Counted from the stretch's first letter, positions 55,771-64,000 are shown. The stretch: DNA of 64,000 nucleotides from Gammaproteobacteria bacterium (GCA_030746435.1 JASLMV010000006.1:59747-123746), one strand, 5' to 3'. The notes: generated from the letters alone by a model not told the origin. Program-made: numbers and translations.

Positions 55771-55946
55771 TATTGCCTTTTTGGTTATTAAGCCGCATGT
55801 TCGCGGGGTGCTGCTGGCGGCGCGACCGGGCCCCTCCAGGTGTATATGCTGCACTTGCCACGGCATCATTATGCTCCAGATATAACCCAGAGATTACTTC
55901 CTGTACAGTACGCCGTCGCCGAGCCCCGGGAGAATAAGAACCGCAT

Positions 55947-57251
55947 ATGTCAGAGCAGTCCAATAAGCTGGGTCACGTAAGGCTGGCCGACGGAGTGCGC
56001 CCGTCGCATGCTGCATATTTCCTGTTTACGGCATTCCTCGGGATAAGCCTTACAACCTTCCTGAGCACGATCCAGCCAAATCTGCTTGCCGTAAACCTCG
56101 GCCTGCCGGCGGAACAGCAGGGGCAGGTGAGCGGCCTGGCGTTGTTCGCGGGGGAATGCGTGTTGTTGCTGAGCAGCTCCTTTATAGGCGCTTATTCAGA
56201 TCGTATCGGCCGGCGCGGCGTATTCGTCGGCGGCATGTTTGTGCTTGCGCTCGGCTGGGTACTGATGGCTTATGTCGACAGCGTGGTAACGCTTGTTGCG
56301 GTGCGCGTGTTCATGTCCTTCGGTATTGCCGTCGTCAACGTCATGATCTCAGCACTCATGGTGGATTACCCGGCGGAGGCATCGCGTGGCCAGCTGGTCG
56401 CACTTGCCGGTGTCATGATCGGTATCGGCAACATCATGATCGGACTCGTTTACCTGAAACTTCCGGAAGTGTTCGCTGTTCGTTTTGGCGTGACTGAACT
56501 GACCGCTATCCGTTACACCCTGTTTACGATGGCCGCTCTGTCAATAGTCATGGCGCTGGTGGTGCAGATTGGCATCAAGGGCGGCCGGCCATCAAAGGCC
56601 CCGGAGCACGAAGCCCTTATTGCCCGCGTAAAAGTCGGGATCAGCGCGGGCCGGGAAAATGCACGCATTTTGCTTGCCTATTTCTGCGCTTTTGTGGCGC
56701 GCGGCGACCTGGTCGTTATCGGAACCTTTTTTACGCTGTGGTTGACACAGGCGGGAATACGGTCGGGGATGCAGCCTTCGGAGGCTGCAGCCACGACTGG
56801 CGGGTTGTTTGCGATGGTAATGACTAGTGCTCTGTTGTGGGCGCCGATCGCCGGCTGGCTCAACGACCGCATGGACCGGGTAAAGGCGATGGCGCTCGCG
56901 ATGTTCCTGGCCGCAGTTGGTTATACCGGTTGTGCGTTCATACCGGACCCGCTTGGCCCGTGGATGTATCCGGCCGGTGTGTTGCTGGGTATCGGCCAGA
57001 TCAGCGCAGTTACCGCCAGCCAGACGCTTATCGGCCAGGAGGCACCGCCGGCCTACCGGGGCTCGGTCGTCGGTATGTTCTCGATGTTTGGCGCAGCCGG
57101 TATTCTTTTCATTTCGAGCATAGGCGGCCTGCTTTTCGATCGCATCGCCCCGGTTGCGCCGTTCGTACTGATTGGAATTGCGAACGGCATACTATGTATC
57201 GCAGCATTACGTGTAGCAAAAACAACAGTGCCGGCGACGGCGAATGACTGA
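55947..57251 (+). CDS. MFS transporter (12 helices), partner of the RCCR-like gene
   Basis: A 434-residue major-facilitator permease with GAYSDRIGRRGVFVGG at loop 2-3 and about twelve helices. It belongs to the same subfamily as the MFS protein at 15112-16425 (shared LIGQEAP-A-RG, GILF-IGGLLFDRI-PVAPFVLIG). The next gene starts within or ten bases after its end, so transporter and RCCR-like protein are made together and probably handle the same compound. Substrate unknown. Confidence 0.9.
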   Translation: MSEQSNKLGHVRLADGVRPSHAAYFLFTAFLGISLTTFLSTIQPNLLAVNLGLPAEQQGQVSGLALFAGECVLLLSSSFIGAYSDRIGRRGVFVGGMFVLALGWVLMAYVDSVVTLVAVRVFMSFGIAVVNVMISALMVDYPAEASRGQLVALAGVMIGIGNIMIGLVYLKLPEVFAVRFGVTELTAIRYTLFTMAALSIVMALVVQIGIKGGRPSKAPEHEALIARVKVGISAGRENARILLAYFCAFVARGDLVVIGTFFTLWLTQAGIRSGMQPSEAAATTGGLFAMVMTSALLWAPIAGWLNDRMDRVKAMALAMFLAAVGYTGCAFIPDPLGPWMYPAGVLLGIGQISAVTASQTLIGQEAPPAYRGSVVGMFSMFGAAGILFISSIGGLLFDRIAPVAPFVLIGIANGILCIAALRVAKTTVPATAND

Positions 57252-57261
57252 TAAGGACAGC

Positions 57262-57978
57262 ATGCAAATGGGTGCAGAAAATATGTTGGCGACCTTTGGT
57301 AATTCAATTGAGGAACGCATTAAAAATGAGTTGGGCGGCACACCGTCCGGTAAACATGCGGATGTTGCCGAGATAAAAAATCTGGCTGGTGAAACGACCG
57401 GGCACGTAAACGTCTATGATGCCGACAAACTGGACAAGGCGGCATGCCTGTCGATCGATATCATGCCCGGAGCCCGATATTTCAATATTCACGTCATTCC
57501 GGAATCCCGTTACAACATTCCCCGTTTCCTGTTGGAAGGCATGCTCAGCACACATGGCAGCCAGATTTCGACTGATATCCTTCCCGACATCGACATGGCG
57601 ATGAATATCATTGCACTAAAAGAGCAGTGTGTCGGAGTCGAAGCCGTGTTTAACGATGCAAAGCAGGGCGATATCGTGTTTGAGCCGTCGCGGCAAACGC
57701 ATATGCGTACGTTCTGTTCGCCATTCTTTCTGTGTACCTTCGGCATGCCCGCTGATCAAATGGAGCAAATGGATGCGATCGCAAACCGCTATTTCGATGA
57801 GTGGCTGAAGCTCTATAACAATGCGGTTGAGCTCGATCAGGTAACAGCTGACGAGCGGCAGGCCAGGCGGGCGCACATGGCAAGAATGGTCGTGGAACTT
57901 GACCCCGACCGGAACATGGTCGTGCAGGTCTACGGCGAGGAAACCGTGCTGGCCATCGAAGCGGCCGTAATGATCTAA
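57262..57978 (+). CDS. red chlorophyll catabolite reductase (RCCR)-like / ferredoxin-dependent bilin reductase superfamily protein
   Basis: A 238-residue protein. By eye it follows plant RCCR along its length: NSIEERIKNELG (helix 1), GETTGHVNVYDA, RYFNIHVIPESRYNIPRFLL, ISTDILPDID (position of the catalytic acid on the central sheet), CSPFFLCTFGMP (the conserved Ser-Pro turn), NRYFDEWLKLY, and the last helix pair ARMVVELDPDRNMVVQVYGE with Asp 214/216 where RCCR and bilin reductases have their essential Asp, then YGEETVLAIEAAV for FGEE. These enzymes reduce open-chain tetrapyrroles with ferredoxin. ATG 57262 has AAGGA upstream; ATG 57244 overlaps the MFS gene by eight bases and has none. Remote homology judged without a search. 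Confidence 0.68.
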   Translation: MQMGAENMLATFGNSIEERIKNELGGTPSGKHADVAEIKNLAGETTGHVNVYDADKLDKAACLSIDIMPGARYFNIHVIPESRYNIPRFLLEGMLSTHGSQISTDILPDIDMAMNIIALKEQCVGVEAVFNDAKQGDIVFEPSRQTHMRTFCSPFFLCTFGMPADQMEQMDAIANRYFDEWLKLYNNAVELDQVTADERQARRAHMARMVVELDPDRNMVVQVYGEETVLAIEAAVMI

Positions 57979-58030
57979 CGCCTGTGGCGGTGGCGCGGCG
58001 GTAGCCCCAACTGCTTAGTGGGCCAGGATT

Positions 58031-58375
58031 CTAATGTCCACCGGTATCCGGTTGCTTACCGGAATAAAGTCTTTGCTTGGCCATTTTGCGCTTCACGTCC
58101 TCGAAAACTTCACGATTTCTATATCCCATAACGCCACCAACATAATTGGGATAGTAGACCGGCTGCCTCAGCATCACATAGCCACAAATAGGTAGGAGCA
58201 TAGAACCCAATACAATTAGCCACATAAAAATATTAATATCGCCACCTGTTGATAGTGTGCGAAATACCATGAGGCCGTTTCTTATTGCCACTGGCACCCC
58301 TGCCACAATCAATGACCAGGCAAAGCTAACAAAGAGCCAGCGTCGAAAATACCAGAATTTTGCCTGTGCGCTCAT
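58031..58375 (-). CDS. hypothetical membrane protein
   Basis: About 114 residues from ATG 58375: a basic start (SAQAKFWYFRRW), one or two helices (residues 12-30 and 47-70) and a polar tail with YYPNYVGGVMGYRNREVFEDVK. The frame is open further to a TTG at 58573, but those extra 66 residues look non-coding (many Cys, Thr and Pro) and overlap the better-looking mini-frame at 58455-58580. No family recognised. Part of a locally AT-richer patch with the gene at 58577. Confidence 0.5.
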   Translation of the reverse strand: MSAQAKFWYFRRWLFVSFAWSLIVAGVPVAIRNGLMVFRTLSTGGDINIFMWLIVLGSMLLPICGYVMLRQPVYYPNYVGGVMGYRNREVFEDVKRKMAKQRLYSGKQPDTGGH

Positions 58376-58454
58376 TGAGTGTTTGTCATTCTGGCCCACT
58401 AATACCCACAACAGAGGCTGGCCGGTGGCCTGTCCTGCGCCCATAGGGCACAAA

Positions 58455-58580
58455 CTACTTGTCTTGGTTATAGGGCAACATGATGTAGTCCAAATAGTGG
58501 CGATCGCTATTCCAGATTGCCAACGGGTGAGCACCGAACCTTCGCCATCTATTGGAACCAGGTGTTCCTTCAAGTATCAC
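58455..58580 (-). CDS. possible 41-residue coupled ORF resembling a DUF805 C-terminal tail
   Basis: A short frame starts at GTG 58580, whose last bases overlap the stop of the upstream membrane protein (GTGA, four bases). It contains GTPGSNRWRRFGAHPLAIW and ends HYLDYIMLPYNQDK. The first part recalls the GTPGPNRYGPDPL ending of DUF805 membrane proteins. It may be a real small protein or the remnant of a longer gene. Confidence 0.35.
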   Translation of the reverse strand: MILEGTPGSNRWRRFGAHPLAIWNSDRHYLDYIMLPYNQDK

Positions 58581-59068
58581 CTTGCCCTCGAAAAAAGGCC
58601 AAAAAAAAGACTCCCAAGCAGGATAATGCTACCGAGCAATATTCCGCCTACGCCAACAAAGGTAAGTAACTTTGTAAAAATATGCTCGTGGGCTGGTCCA
58701 CGACCAATCGAAGGTGCTAAGAAAAACATGCTTAACCACGCGAGAGGATAAAAGCTGCCAAGGCCGATCAGTATCGACGAAATGCCCTGCCACCTGGGCC
58801 GCAAATCTGAAACCATTACCAGAATAATTAACCCTAGGCAGAAGGCTGCAATTCCCCCAGCATGAAAATGTGTTCGCTGTGCATATCTCCAAATCTTATC
58901 CTTACTCTTCTCATCATGAACCTCCGGATGAGCTGCTACACCATCAGCAACAAAATCTTTGTAGGCATCCTCATTCACACCAAAGGAAATACCGAGAGCA
59001 ATACTAAAAAATAAACCCAGCAAAACAATGGCAAGCCCTGTTTTAACGTTAGCAAGTTCGATTGACAT
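58577..59068 (-). CDS. hypothetical four-helix membrane protein
   Basis: A 163-residue protein with helices near 9-28, 70-87, 93-118 and 135-158 and one polar loop (29-66) with DAYKDFVADGVAAHPEVHDEKS. THFHAGGIAAF at about 66-76 puts two His at a helix start. AAGAAGG six bases before ATG 59068 supports it. No family recognised. Codon use here is AT-richer than in neighbouring genes. Confidence 0.8.
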   Translation of the reverse strand: MSIELANVKTGLAIVLLGLFFSIALGISFGVNEDAYKDFVADGVAAHPEVHDEKSKDKIWRYAQRTHFHAGGIAAFCLGLIILVMVSDLRPRWQGISSILIGLGSFYPLAWLSMFFLAPSIGRGPAHEHIFTKLLTFVGVGGILLGSIILLGSLFFGLFSRAR

Positions 59069-59151
59069 GATTTACCTTCTTTTGAAAGTATTAACTCGGT
59101 TACTGCCCCATAACAGCTTTATTAAAGTGCCTGAGGCGGTGTGGTGCGGCG

Positions 59152-60174
59152 TTAAGCTGCGAGGTAACCCTCGGTAATCTGCTCTGAAATGCGCCACAGC
59201 TCGGCCGCCTGGGCTTCATCGAGCATACGCGGATCCGGCATGATGGGGTTGCAGTCGGCGAAGTAATAACCGCTGTATCCGGCCAGCGCAGGCGCGGTCG
59301 CAACATAGGTCTGGGTGGCCGCACCTTCCTCGATTGATTTCATAAAGGTCCAGCCGATCAGATCGCCCGCGACGCGCTGCCACCACGGAAAATGCCGCCC
59401 GAGGTTCGTATTGATTATGCCCGGATGAATAGCATTGGATGTCGCATTCGTGTTGGCGAGCCTTTTGGTCAGTTCCAGGCTGAATAATCCGTTGGCTAGC
59501 TTGGAGACGCCATACATTTTCCATGGCTCGTAGTCACGCTCGCCCGAAAGATTGTCGAACTCGATTCCTGCCTCCGGCGCAAAGCTATGGCCGCTGCTGC
59601 TGACCACAACAACGCGGCCCTGCGGTGCCGCAACCACCTGGTCTACGATATAGCTGGTCAGGGCAAAGTGACCTATGTGGTTTACGAAGAACTGCCTTTC
59701 TATGCCGTTGATTTGTTCCAGTTCAGGCAATCCCATGATGCCGGCGTTGAGGATCAGCATGTCAACAGGTATGCCAATTTTTTGGACTGACTTGCCACAA
59801 GCGGCAACCGATTCGAGTTCGCTGAGCTCGCATACGACCGGGATTGCTTCTCCGGCAAAGCTGGCGCAGGCGTTTTCTGCTTTTTCCAGCGTGCGTGCCG
59901 CGCCGATGATGGTTGCTCCCTGCAGGGACAGGACCCTGGCGGTTTCATAACCGAGTCCCGAGTTGCACCCTGTTATAAAAGCCGTTTTGCCGCTGAGGTC
60001 GAGTCCCTCGACCACGTCCATGGTAGTCGAGTCTGCGCCGAAGGGACCGACGGGAACTTCCCCGGGCCGGCTCCCGCTCTGTTCGTCCGGGTTACTGCAA
60101 CCCGGCAGGGTAGTGACCACGGTAGCGGCGGCTGCACCTTCGATAAAGCGGCGACGTGTAAGAGGTCTAAGCAT
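59152..60174 (-). CDS. Tat-exported lipoprotein short-chain dehydrogenase/reductase
   Basis: A 340-residue SDR with an export signal: twin arginines in LTRRRFIEG, a hydrophobic AAAATVVTTLP and lipobox LPGC, so Cys 26 is probably lipidated. The SDR part has the dinucleotide motif TGCNSGLGYE, NAGIMG, the catalytic Ser region VVVVSSSGHSF and YGVSK (Tyr-x3-Lys). Closest in style to retinol dehydrogenase/WW-oxidoreductase-like SDRs. An SDR folded with its cofactor and then exported is unusual; Tat export would allow it. Substrate unknown. Divergent from gcdH. Confidence 0.87.
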   Translation of the reverse strand: MLRPLTRRRFIEGAAAATVVTTLPGCSNPDEQSGSRPGEVPVGPFGADSTTMDVVEGLDLSGKTAFITGCNSGLGYETARVLSLQGATIIGAARTLEKAENACASFAGEAIPVVCELSELESVAACGKSVQKIGIPVDMLILNAGIMGLPELEQINGIERQFFVNHIGHFALTSYIVDQVVAAPQGRVVVVSSSGHSFAPEAGIEFDNLSGERDYEPWKMYGVSKLANGLFSLELTKRLANTNATSNAIHPGIINTNLGRHFPWWQRVAGDLIGWTFMKSIEEGAATQTYVATAPALAGYSGYYFADCNPIMPDPRMLDEAQAAELWRISEQITEGYLAA

Positions 60175-60322
60175 TGTCAGGGCCTGTTTGTATGCTGAAA
60201 ACTTTAGTCTCAGGCTATCTTAGCGCGGATAGGCGCCCCTCGATAATCCTCTACCGGCTCAGACAGTTAGTGTCGCTCCCCGCGGGGTGATATCTTTTGT
60301 TTCCCGGACAGAGGCAGGTTGC

Positions 60323-61489
60323 ATGAATTTCGACTGGCAGGATCCGCTATTGCTCGAGGAGCAACTCACCGACGATGAGCGCACCGTGCGTGATTCTGCG
60401 CAGCGTTATTGCCGGGAAAAACTGCAGCCGCGCGTACTCGATTCCTTTCGGAACAACGAGTTCGACCCTGAAATTATTCCCGAGCTGGGCGCCCTCGGGA
60501 TGCTCGGTTGCACGATCGAAGGTTACGGTTGCGCGGGCCTGAACTATGTCAGCTATGGCCTGATTGCCCGCGAAGTCGAACGGGTCGACAGCGCCTATCG
60601 CTCGACGATCAGTGTGCAGTCCAGCCTGGTCATGCACCCGATTCATCGCTTTGGCAGCGATGCGCAAAAAGAAAAATACCTGCCCGGGCTTGCTGCGGGT
60701 GAACTGGTAGGGTGTTTCGGATTGACCGAGCCTGATGCCGGCTCTGACCCGGGGGCGATGACCACCCGTGCGACCAAAACAAACGGCGGCTACCGGCTGA
60801 ACGGCACCAAGAGCTGGATCAGCAATTCGCCCATAGCTGACGTTTTCGTCATCTGGGCAAAAGACGATGACGATGTCATTCGCGGGTTCCTGCTGGAGAA
60901 AGGAATGCAGGGCCTTAGCGCGCCCGGGATTGAGGGCAAGTTTGCGCTGCGTGCATCCGTAACGGGCCAGGTCGTGATGGAAGATGTAGAAGTGCCGGAC
61001 GATGCGATGTTACCGGAGGCGGAAGGCCTGTCTGCAGCGTTCAGCTGTCTGAACAGGGCGCGTTACGGTATCGCCTGGGGCGTGATGGGCGCTGCCGAAT
61101 TCTGCTGGCACGCAGCCCGTAATTATGTGCTGGACCGTAAACAGTTTGGCCGTCCGCTGGCGGCAAACCAGCTTGTTCAACTAAAACTTGCAGATATGCA
61201 GACCGATATTACGCTGGGCCTGCAGTCTTGTTTGCGCCTGGGCCGGTTGCTGGATGAAGGCAAGCTGAGTCCCGAGGCTGTCTCGCTTTTGAAGCGCAAC
61301 AATTGCGGCAAGGCGCTGGATATCGCACGCATGTCCAGAGATATGCATGGCGGTAACGGCATCGTCGACGAATACCATGTGATCCGTCATGCACTGAACC
61401 TCGAGGCGGTGAACACTTACGAAGGTACACACGATATACATGCCCTGATCCTTGGCCGAGCCCAGACCGGTATTCAGGCCTTCTCTTGA
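60323..61489 (+). CDS. gcdH: glutaryl-CoA dehydrogenase-type acyl-CoA dehydrogenase
   Basis: A 388-residue FAD enzyme: [18 protein letters not shown] at the N-terminus is typical of GcdH, with [33 protein letters not shown] and the catalytic Glu in [20 protein letters not shown]. It oxidises and decarboxylates glutaryl-CoA to crotonyl-CoA in lysine/tryptophan or aromatic breakdown. ATG 60323 follows GAGGCAGG closely. First gene of a plus-strand run with an LLM oxidoreductase and nitrilase-like gene. Confidence 0.9.
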   Translation: MNFDWQDPLLLEEQLTDDERTVRDSAQRYCREKLQPRVLDSFRNNEFDPEIIPELGALGMLGCTIEGYGCAGLNYVSYGLIAREVERVDSAYRSTISVQSSLVMHPIHRFGSDAQKEKYLPGLAAGELVGCFGLTEPDAGSDPGAMTTRATKTNGGYRLNGTKSWISNSPIADVFVIWAKDDDDVIRGFLLEKGMQGLSAPGIEGKFALRASVTGQVVMEDVEVPDDAMLPEAEGLSAAFSCLNRARYGIAWGVMGAAEFCWHAARNYVLDRKQFGRPLAANQLVQLKLADMQTDITLGLQSCLRLGRLLDEGKLSPEAVSLLKRNNCGKALDIARMSRDMHGGNGIVDEYHVIRHALNLEAVNTYEGTHDIHALILGRAQTGIQAFS

Positions 61490-61589
61490 CGAGTACCTGA
61501 CCATGCTGCGGAGGCGTGCCGGGATTCCCGTGTAGCCATTGTCGCTTCGGTTAGAGTACGGCCACTTTTTTGCGGGTATTTCGCCGACG

Positions 61590-62633
61590 ATGAACAGCAG
61601 CAAAAGACTGGAAGTGGGCGTAGTGATGGAGGCATCACCCGGCTACACGAAGAAGCTGGGAGCTGAAATCGAAGCGATGGGTTTCGATTACCTGTTGTGC
61701 CCCGATACCCAGAACCTTGCGCCGGACCCCTACGGCCAGCTATCGCTGGTTGCCGATGCCACCACGACGTTGCGCATGGGCACGGGGGTCACCAATCCGA
61801 TTACGCGTGATGCGGCCGTAACAGCCACGGCGATCGCAACCCTGCAGCAACAGTCCGACGGCAGGGCGGTGTGCGTCATCGGCCGCGGCGATTCCTCGGC
61901 AGAACACATCGGGATGAAGAATGCGACAACCAGGCAGTTGCACACCTATATAGAGCGTATCAAGGCTTACATGGCCGGCGAAACGGTGGACCGTGACGGC
62001 AAAGAATCGCAGGTGCGGTGGCTGCAATCCGAAAATGTGCCGGCTGCGCCCGTCGATATTGCGTGTACGGGGCCGAAGACGATCGAGATGGCCGTCGAAG
62101 CCGGAGACAGGATCAGTTTCGCAGTTGGCAGCGCGCCCGAGCGCATCGAATGGGCAATCAACACTGCAACCGCACACCTGGAGAAAATTGGCCGAGATCG
62201 CAACTCTCTGCAGATCGGAGCTTTCATTAACCTGGTATGCGATACGAGTGAGGAACGGGCGATCAACCTCGGTCGCATGATCGCGGGCATGGTCGCGCAT
62301 TTCGCGGGCATGAAAAACGCGCCACTCGACCACTTGCCACCCGAGCTGAAAGAATTGGCCGCGCATATGCAGAGCCAGTACGACATGAAGCATCACGCCC
62401 AGGAAGAAGCGAGCCACGCAACCGAAGTCAGCGACAAGTTCGTGGACTGGTTCTCGATTTGCGGGCCACCTGACAAATGCCGGGACCGCCTGCAGTCACT
62501 GGTAGACAGGGGCCTGGACCATGTTTACCTGCTGGGCGGTTCGCCGGTCGCGCATCCCCACGGCGAGCGTCAGGCAGCCATGGTGCAGCAGTCGCGCTTG
62601 TTCGCGGAGCAGGTGCTGCCACATTTCCGTTAA
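61590..62633 (+). CDS. luciferase-like (LLM class) oxidoreductase
   Basis: A 347-residue member of the luciferase-like family: LEVGVVMEASPGYTKKLGAE at strand 1, LRMGTGVTNPITRDA, GRAVCVIGRGDSSAEHIGMK, and PVDIACTGPKTIEMAVEAGD. It resembles the F420-dependent methylene-tetrahydromethanopterin reductase subgroup, but FMN use is possible. ATG 61590 gives the best N-terminus; no strong ribosome site is present. Downstream lies the nitrilase-like gene after 118 bases. Confidence 0.87.
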   Translation: MNSSKRLEVGVVMEASPGYTKKLGAEIEAMGFDYLLCPDTQNLAPDPYGQLSLVADATTTLRMGTGVTNPITRDAAVTATAIATLQQQSDGRAVCVIGRGDSSAEHIGMKNATTRQLHTYIERIKAYMAGETVDRDGKESQVRWLQSENVPAAPVDIACTGPKTIEMAVEAGDRISFAVGSAPERIEWAINTATAHLEKIGRDRNSLQIGAFINLVCDTSEERAINLGRMIAGMVAHFAGMKNAPLDHLPPELKELAAHMQSQYDMKHHAQEEASHATEVSDKFVDWFSICGPPDKCRDRLQSLVDRGLDHVYLLGGSPVAHPHGERQAAMVQQSRLFAEQVLPHFR

Positions 62634-62751
62634 CACACTGTAAACATTTGCGAAGGGAAATCTCACCGACCCTGATTTACAATCAACCACCTTTTACAAA
62701 AACAAAACCCGGTTAAGCCGGCACTTAATCCCACTATTTTCCGGAGCACTT

Positions 62752-63846
62752 ATGCCATCCGAAAACTTGTCTAAAAATTCATCTAAGAATTTATCTGATA
62801 ATCCACCCGATATGGTCCGTGAAGACGGCACCTATTCCACCGTAGAGTTACGGCGTCCAATGATTTTCGTTACCACGGTGCAGACTCGCGTAGGCGGAGT
62901 AAGCGGCGATAACCCCGGCCCGGATATACGCCGCAACCAGGACTATTTTCTGGAGAGCATCGATATCGCGCAGAGCGGGGGTCCGCCAAGCGACCTGCTG
63001 GTATTTCATGAGTTTCCGATTACCGGCTTCAGCAATTGGACCAAGGAGCAGCATTACAACCTTGCGCTGACACTCGACGGCCCGGAGCTTGCCGAAGTCG
63101 CCGCGAAAACAAAGCAATACAACTGCTATATCGTTTTCGGTGGTTATTTCAAGGACGAAGAAAACTGGCCGGGGCATGTACTGCACCAGATGATACTGAT
63201 GGGTCCGGACGGCGTGGTCGCCAATCACTGGAAACAGCGAAACCTGCGCGGCCTCTGGCCGACGGAGTCGTACACGACGACGATTTACGATGTATACGAC
63301 CGCTTCGTCGAGATGTATGGCCTCGATGCGGTTGTGCCGGTGGTGCAGACCGATATCGGCAATATCGCAATGTCCGCGGTCCAGTTCGAACCGGAGCTGT
63401 TCCGTTGCATGGCGATGAAGGGTGCCGAAATTATCTGCAGGGTGGCAACCGGCGGCTTCGAGTACCACGACTTCCGGCTGACTTCGTACCACAACAGCCT
63501 GTACACCATCGCGACCAATAACGCCGTGAATACCGGCGAACGCATGCCGGGGTTCTTCGACGACGCGAACTACGGTGCGCCCGGCAACTCAGCCATCTTC
63601 GGGCCTCGTGGGGTTGAACTGGAGAACTGCGGGCCGTTCGAGACCAAGCGCCTCGCGATGATTCCGATCGCCCAGTTCCGGCAAAAGCACCGGATACCGG
63701 ATGTGCACATGGACATTTACCGGCCGGTTTTCGACCAGTACCGGACACGTTACGACCGCTCGGCGTACCTCGATCATCTCCCGGCGGACAAGCGTGATGC
63801 ATCGAAACAGTTCCAGGAGAATGCCCGCTGGATTCATAACTGGTAA
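62752..63846 (+). CDS. nitrilase-fold protein lacking the catalytic cysteine
   Basis: A 364-residue carbon-nitrogen hydrolase homologue. The Glu (E87 in FHEFPITGFS) and Lys (K161 in NHWKQRNLRGLW) of the Glu-Lys-Cys triad are present. In the third motif GNIAMSAVQFEPELFR the expected Cys (as in GRIAVNICY of beta-ureidopropionase) is V210, and the loop is two residues shorter. Nearby C219 is nine residues on, in the helix. Either the protein is not a classical amidase or it uses another nucleophile. GGAG seven bases before ATG 62752. N-terminal 35 residues are Ser/Asn-rich and polar. Confidence 0.85.
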   Translation: MPSENLSKNSSKNLSDNPPDMVREDGTYSTVELRRPMIFVTTVQTRVGGVSGDNPGPDIRRNQDYFLESIDIAQSGGPPSDLLVFHEFPITGFSNWTKEQHYNLALTLDGPELAEVAAKTKQYNCYIVFGGYFKDEENWPGHVLHQMILMGPDGVVANHWKQRNLRGLWPTESYTTTIYDVYDRFVEMYGLDAVVPVVQTDIGNIAMSAVQFEPELFRCMAMKGAEIICRVATGGFEYHDFRLTSYHNSLYTIATNNAVNTGERMPGFFDDANYGAPGNSAIFGPRGVELENCGPFETKRLAMIPIAQFRQKHRIPDVHMDIYRPVFDQYRTRYDRSAYLDHLPADKRDASKQFQENARWIHNW

Positions 63847-64000
63847 CCCGTATGCGGGACGCGACGCTTGCGTCGAGTTGGCCGCCGGTCAACGATCCGG
63901 TTAGTAGCCCGCCTTTTTACCTATGTCCGTCTTCAAGCAAATGGAACAACTGAGCGTTTAATCTAAGCGAGTGTTTTGCTCATCAGTTTTCATCTTACGC
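63847..64000. other. right-end intergenic stretch with two small hairpins
   Basis: CCCG-TATG-CGGG (63847-63858) and CGACG-CTTG-CGTCG (63862-63875) follow the nitrilase-like stop at once. Neither is followed by a U tract, so termination is uncertain. No gene is supported up to the edge. Confidence 0.3.

Noticed and set aside
58257..58751. 164-residue plus-strand open frame
   Set aside because: Runs opposite two minus-strand membrane-protein genes, one with a strong ribosome site; composition is not protein-like.
63924..63962. Short ATG frame of twelve codons near the right edge
   Set aside because: Too short, no ribosome site and no neighbour support; probably chance.
1..64000. tRNA genes, CRISPR arrays, insertion sequences or prophage
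   Set aside because: No tRNA-like T-loop/anticodon pattern, no regularly spaced identical repeats, and no transposase, integrase or phage structural gene was seen.

Overview
The window looks like the chromosome of an uncultured, aerobic, probably marine gammaproteobacterium. The grounds are its high-GC coding DNA, three large TonB-dependent receptors, a homodimeric AceE-type pyruvate dehydrogenase E1 of the gamma/betaproteobacterial kind, a one-chain B12-dependent methylmalonyl-CoA mutase module, and many flavin- and CoA-linked catabolic enzymes. The exact lineage is an inference. No tRNA, rRNA, insertion sequence, phage gene or CRISPR array was seen.

Layout. 1-7842: two paralogous TonB-dependent receptors (minus strand) flank two paralogous secreted amidohydrolases (plus strand). 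8005-11262: a MacAB-like ABC export operon. 11397-13720: a VTT membrane domain fused to a pyridine-nucleotide disulfide oxidoreductase, coupled to a tiny membrane protein. 13793-16798: a Rieske oxygenase, a divergent MFS transporter and an ABM-fold protein. 16879-22293: DNA glycosylase, APC permease, AvtA-like aminotransferase, malonyltransferase-like protein and FMN-dependent 2-hydroxyacid oxidase. 22285-24353: an OmpR/CpxR-type two-component pair. 24510-25842: an unknown eight-helix membrane protein and a possible small Cys-rich protein.

25844-35598 is a complete propionyl-CoA to succinyl-CoA module, all on the minus strand (matB, CoA-ester lyase, mutase, pccB, pccA, meaB, epimerase). 35801-44622 holds a penicillin-acylase-type Ntn hydrolase, aceE, nadA-nadB and a type II thioesterase. 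44627-52020 holds a TPR-sulfotransferase, a third TonB-dependent receptor and, divergent from it, a Hanks-type kinase fused through one membrane helix to a TonB C-terminal domain. 52487-63846 is a catabolic run: two luciferase-like oxidoreductases, TPR-2OG oxygenase, nitroreductase, a second MFS transporter coupled to a protein that resembles plant red chlorophyll catabolite reductase, a Tat-exported SDR, glutaryl-CoA dehydrogenase and a nitrilase-fold protein without the catalytic cysteine.

How the parts may work together: receptors and secreted hydrolases take up and trim peptide-like or other organic matter; acyl-CoA products pass through GcdH, propionyl-CoA carboxylase and the mutase into succinyl-CoA. 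The most original points are the bilin-reductase/RCCR-like gene with its transporter, the kinase-TonB fusion beside a TonB receptor, and the cysteine-less nitrilase. Only one DNA-binding regulator is recognisable in 64 kb.
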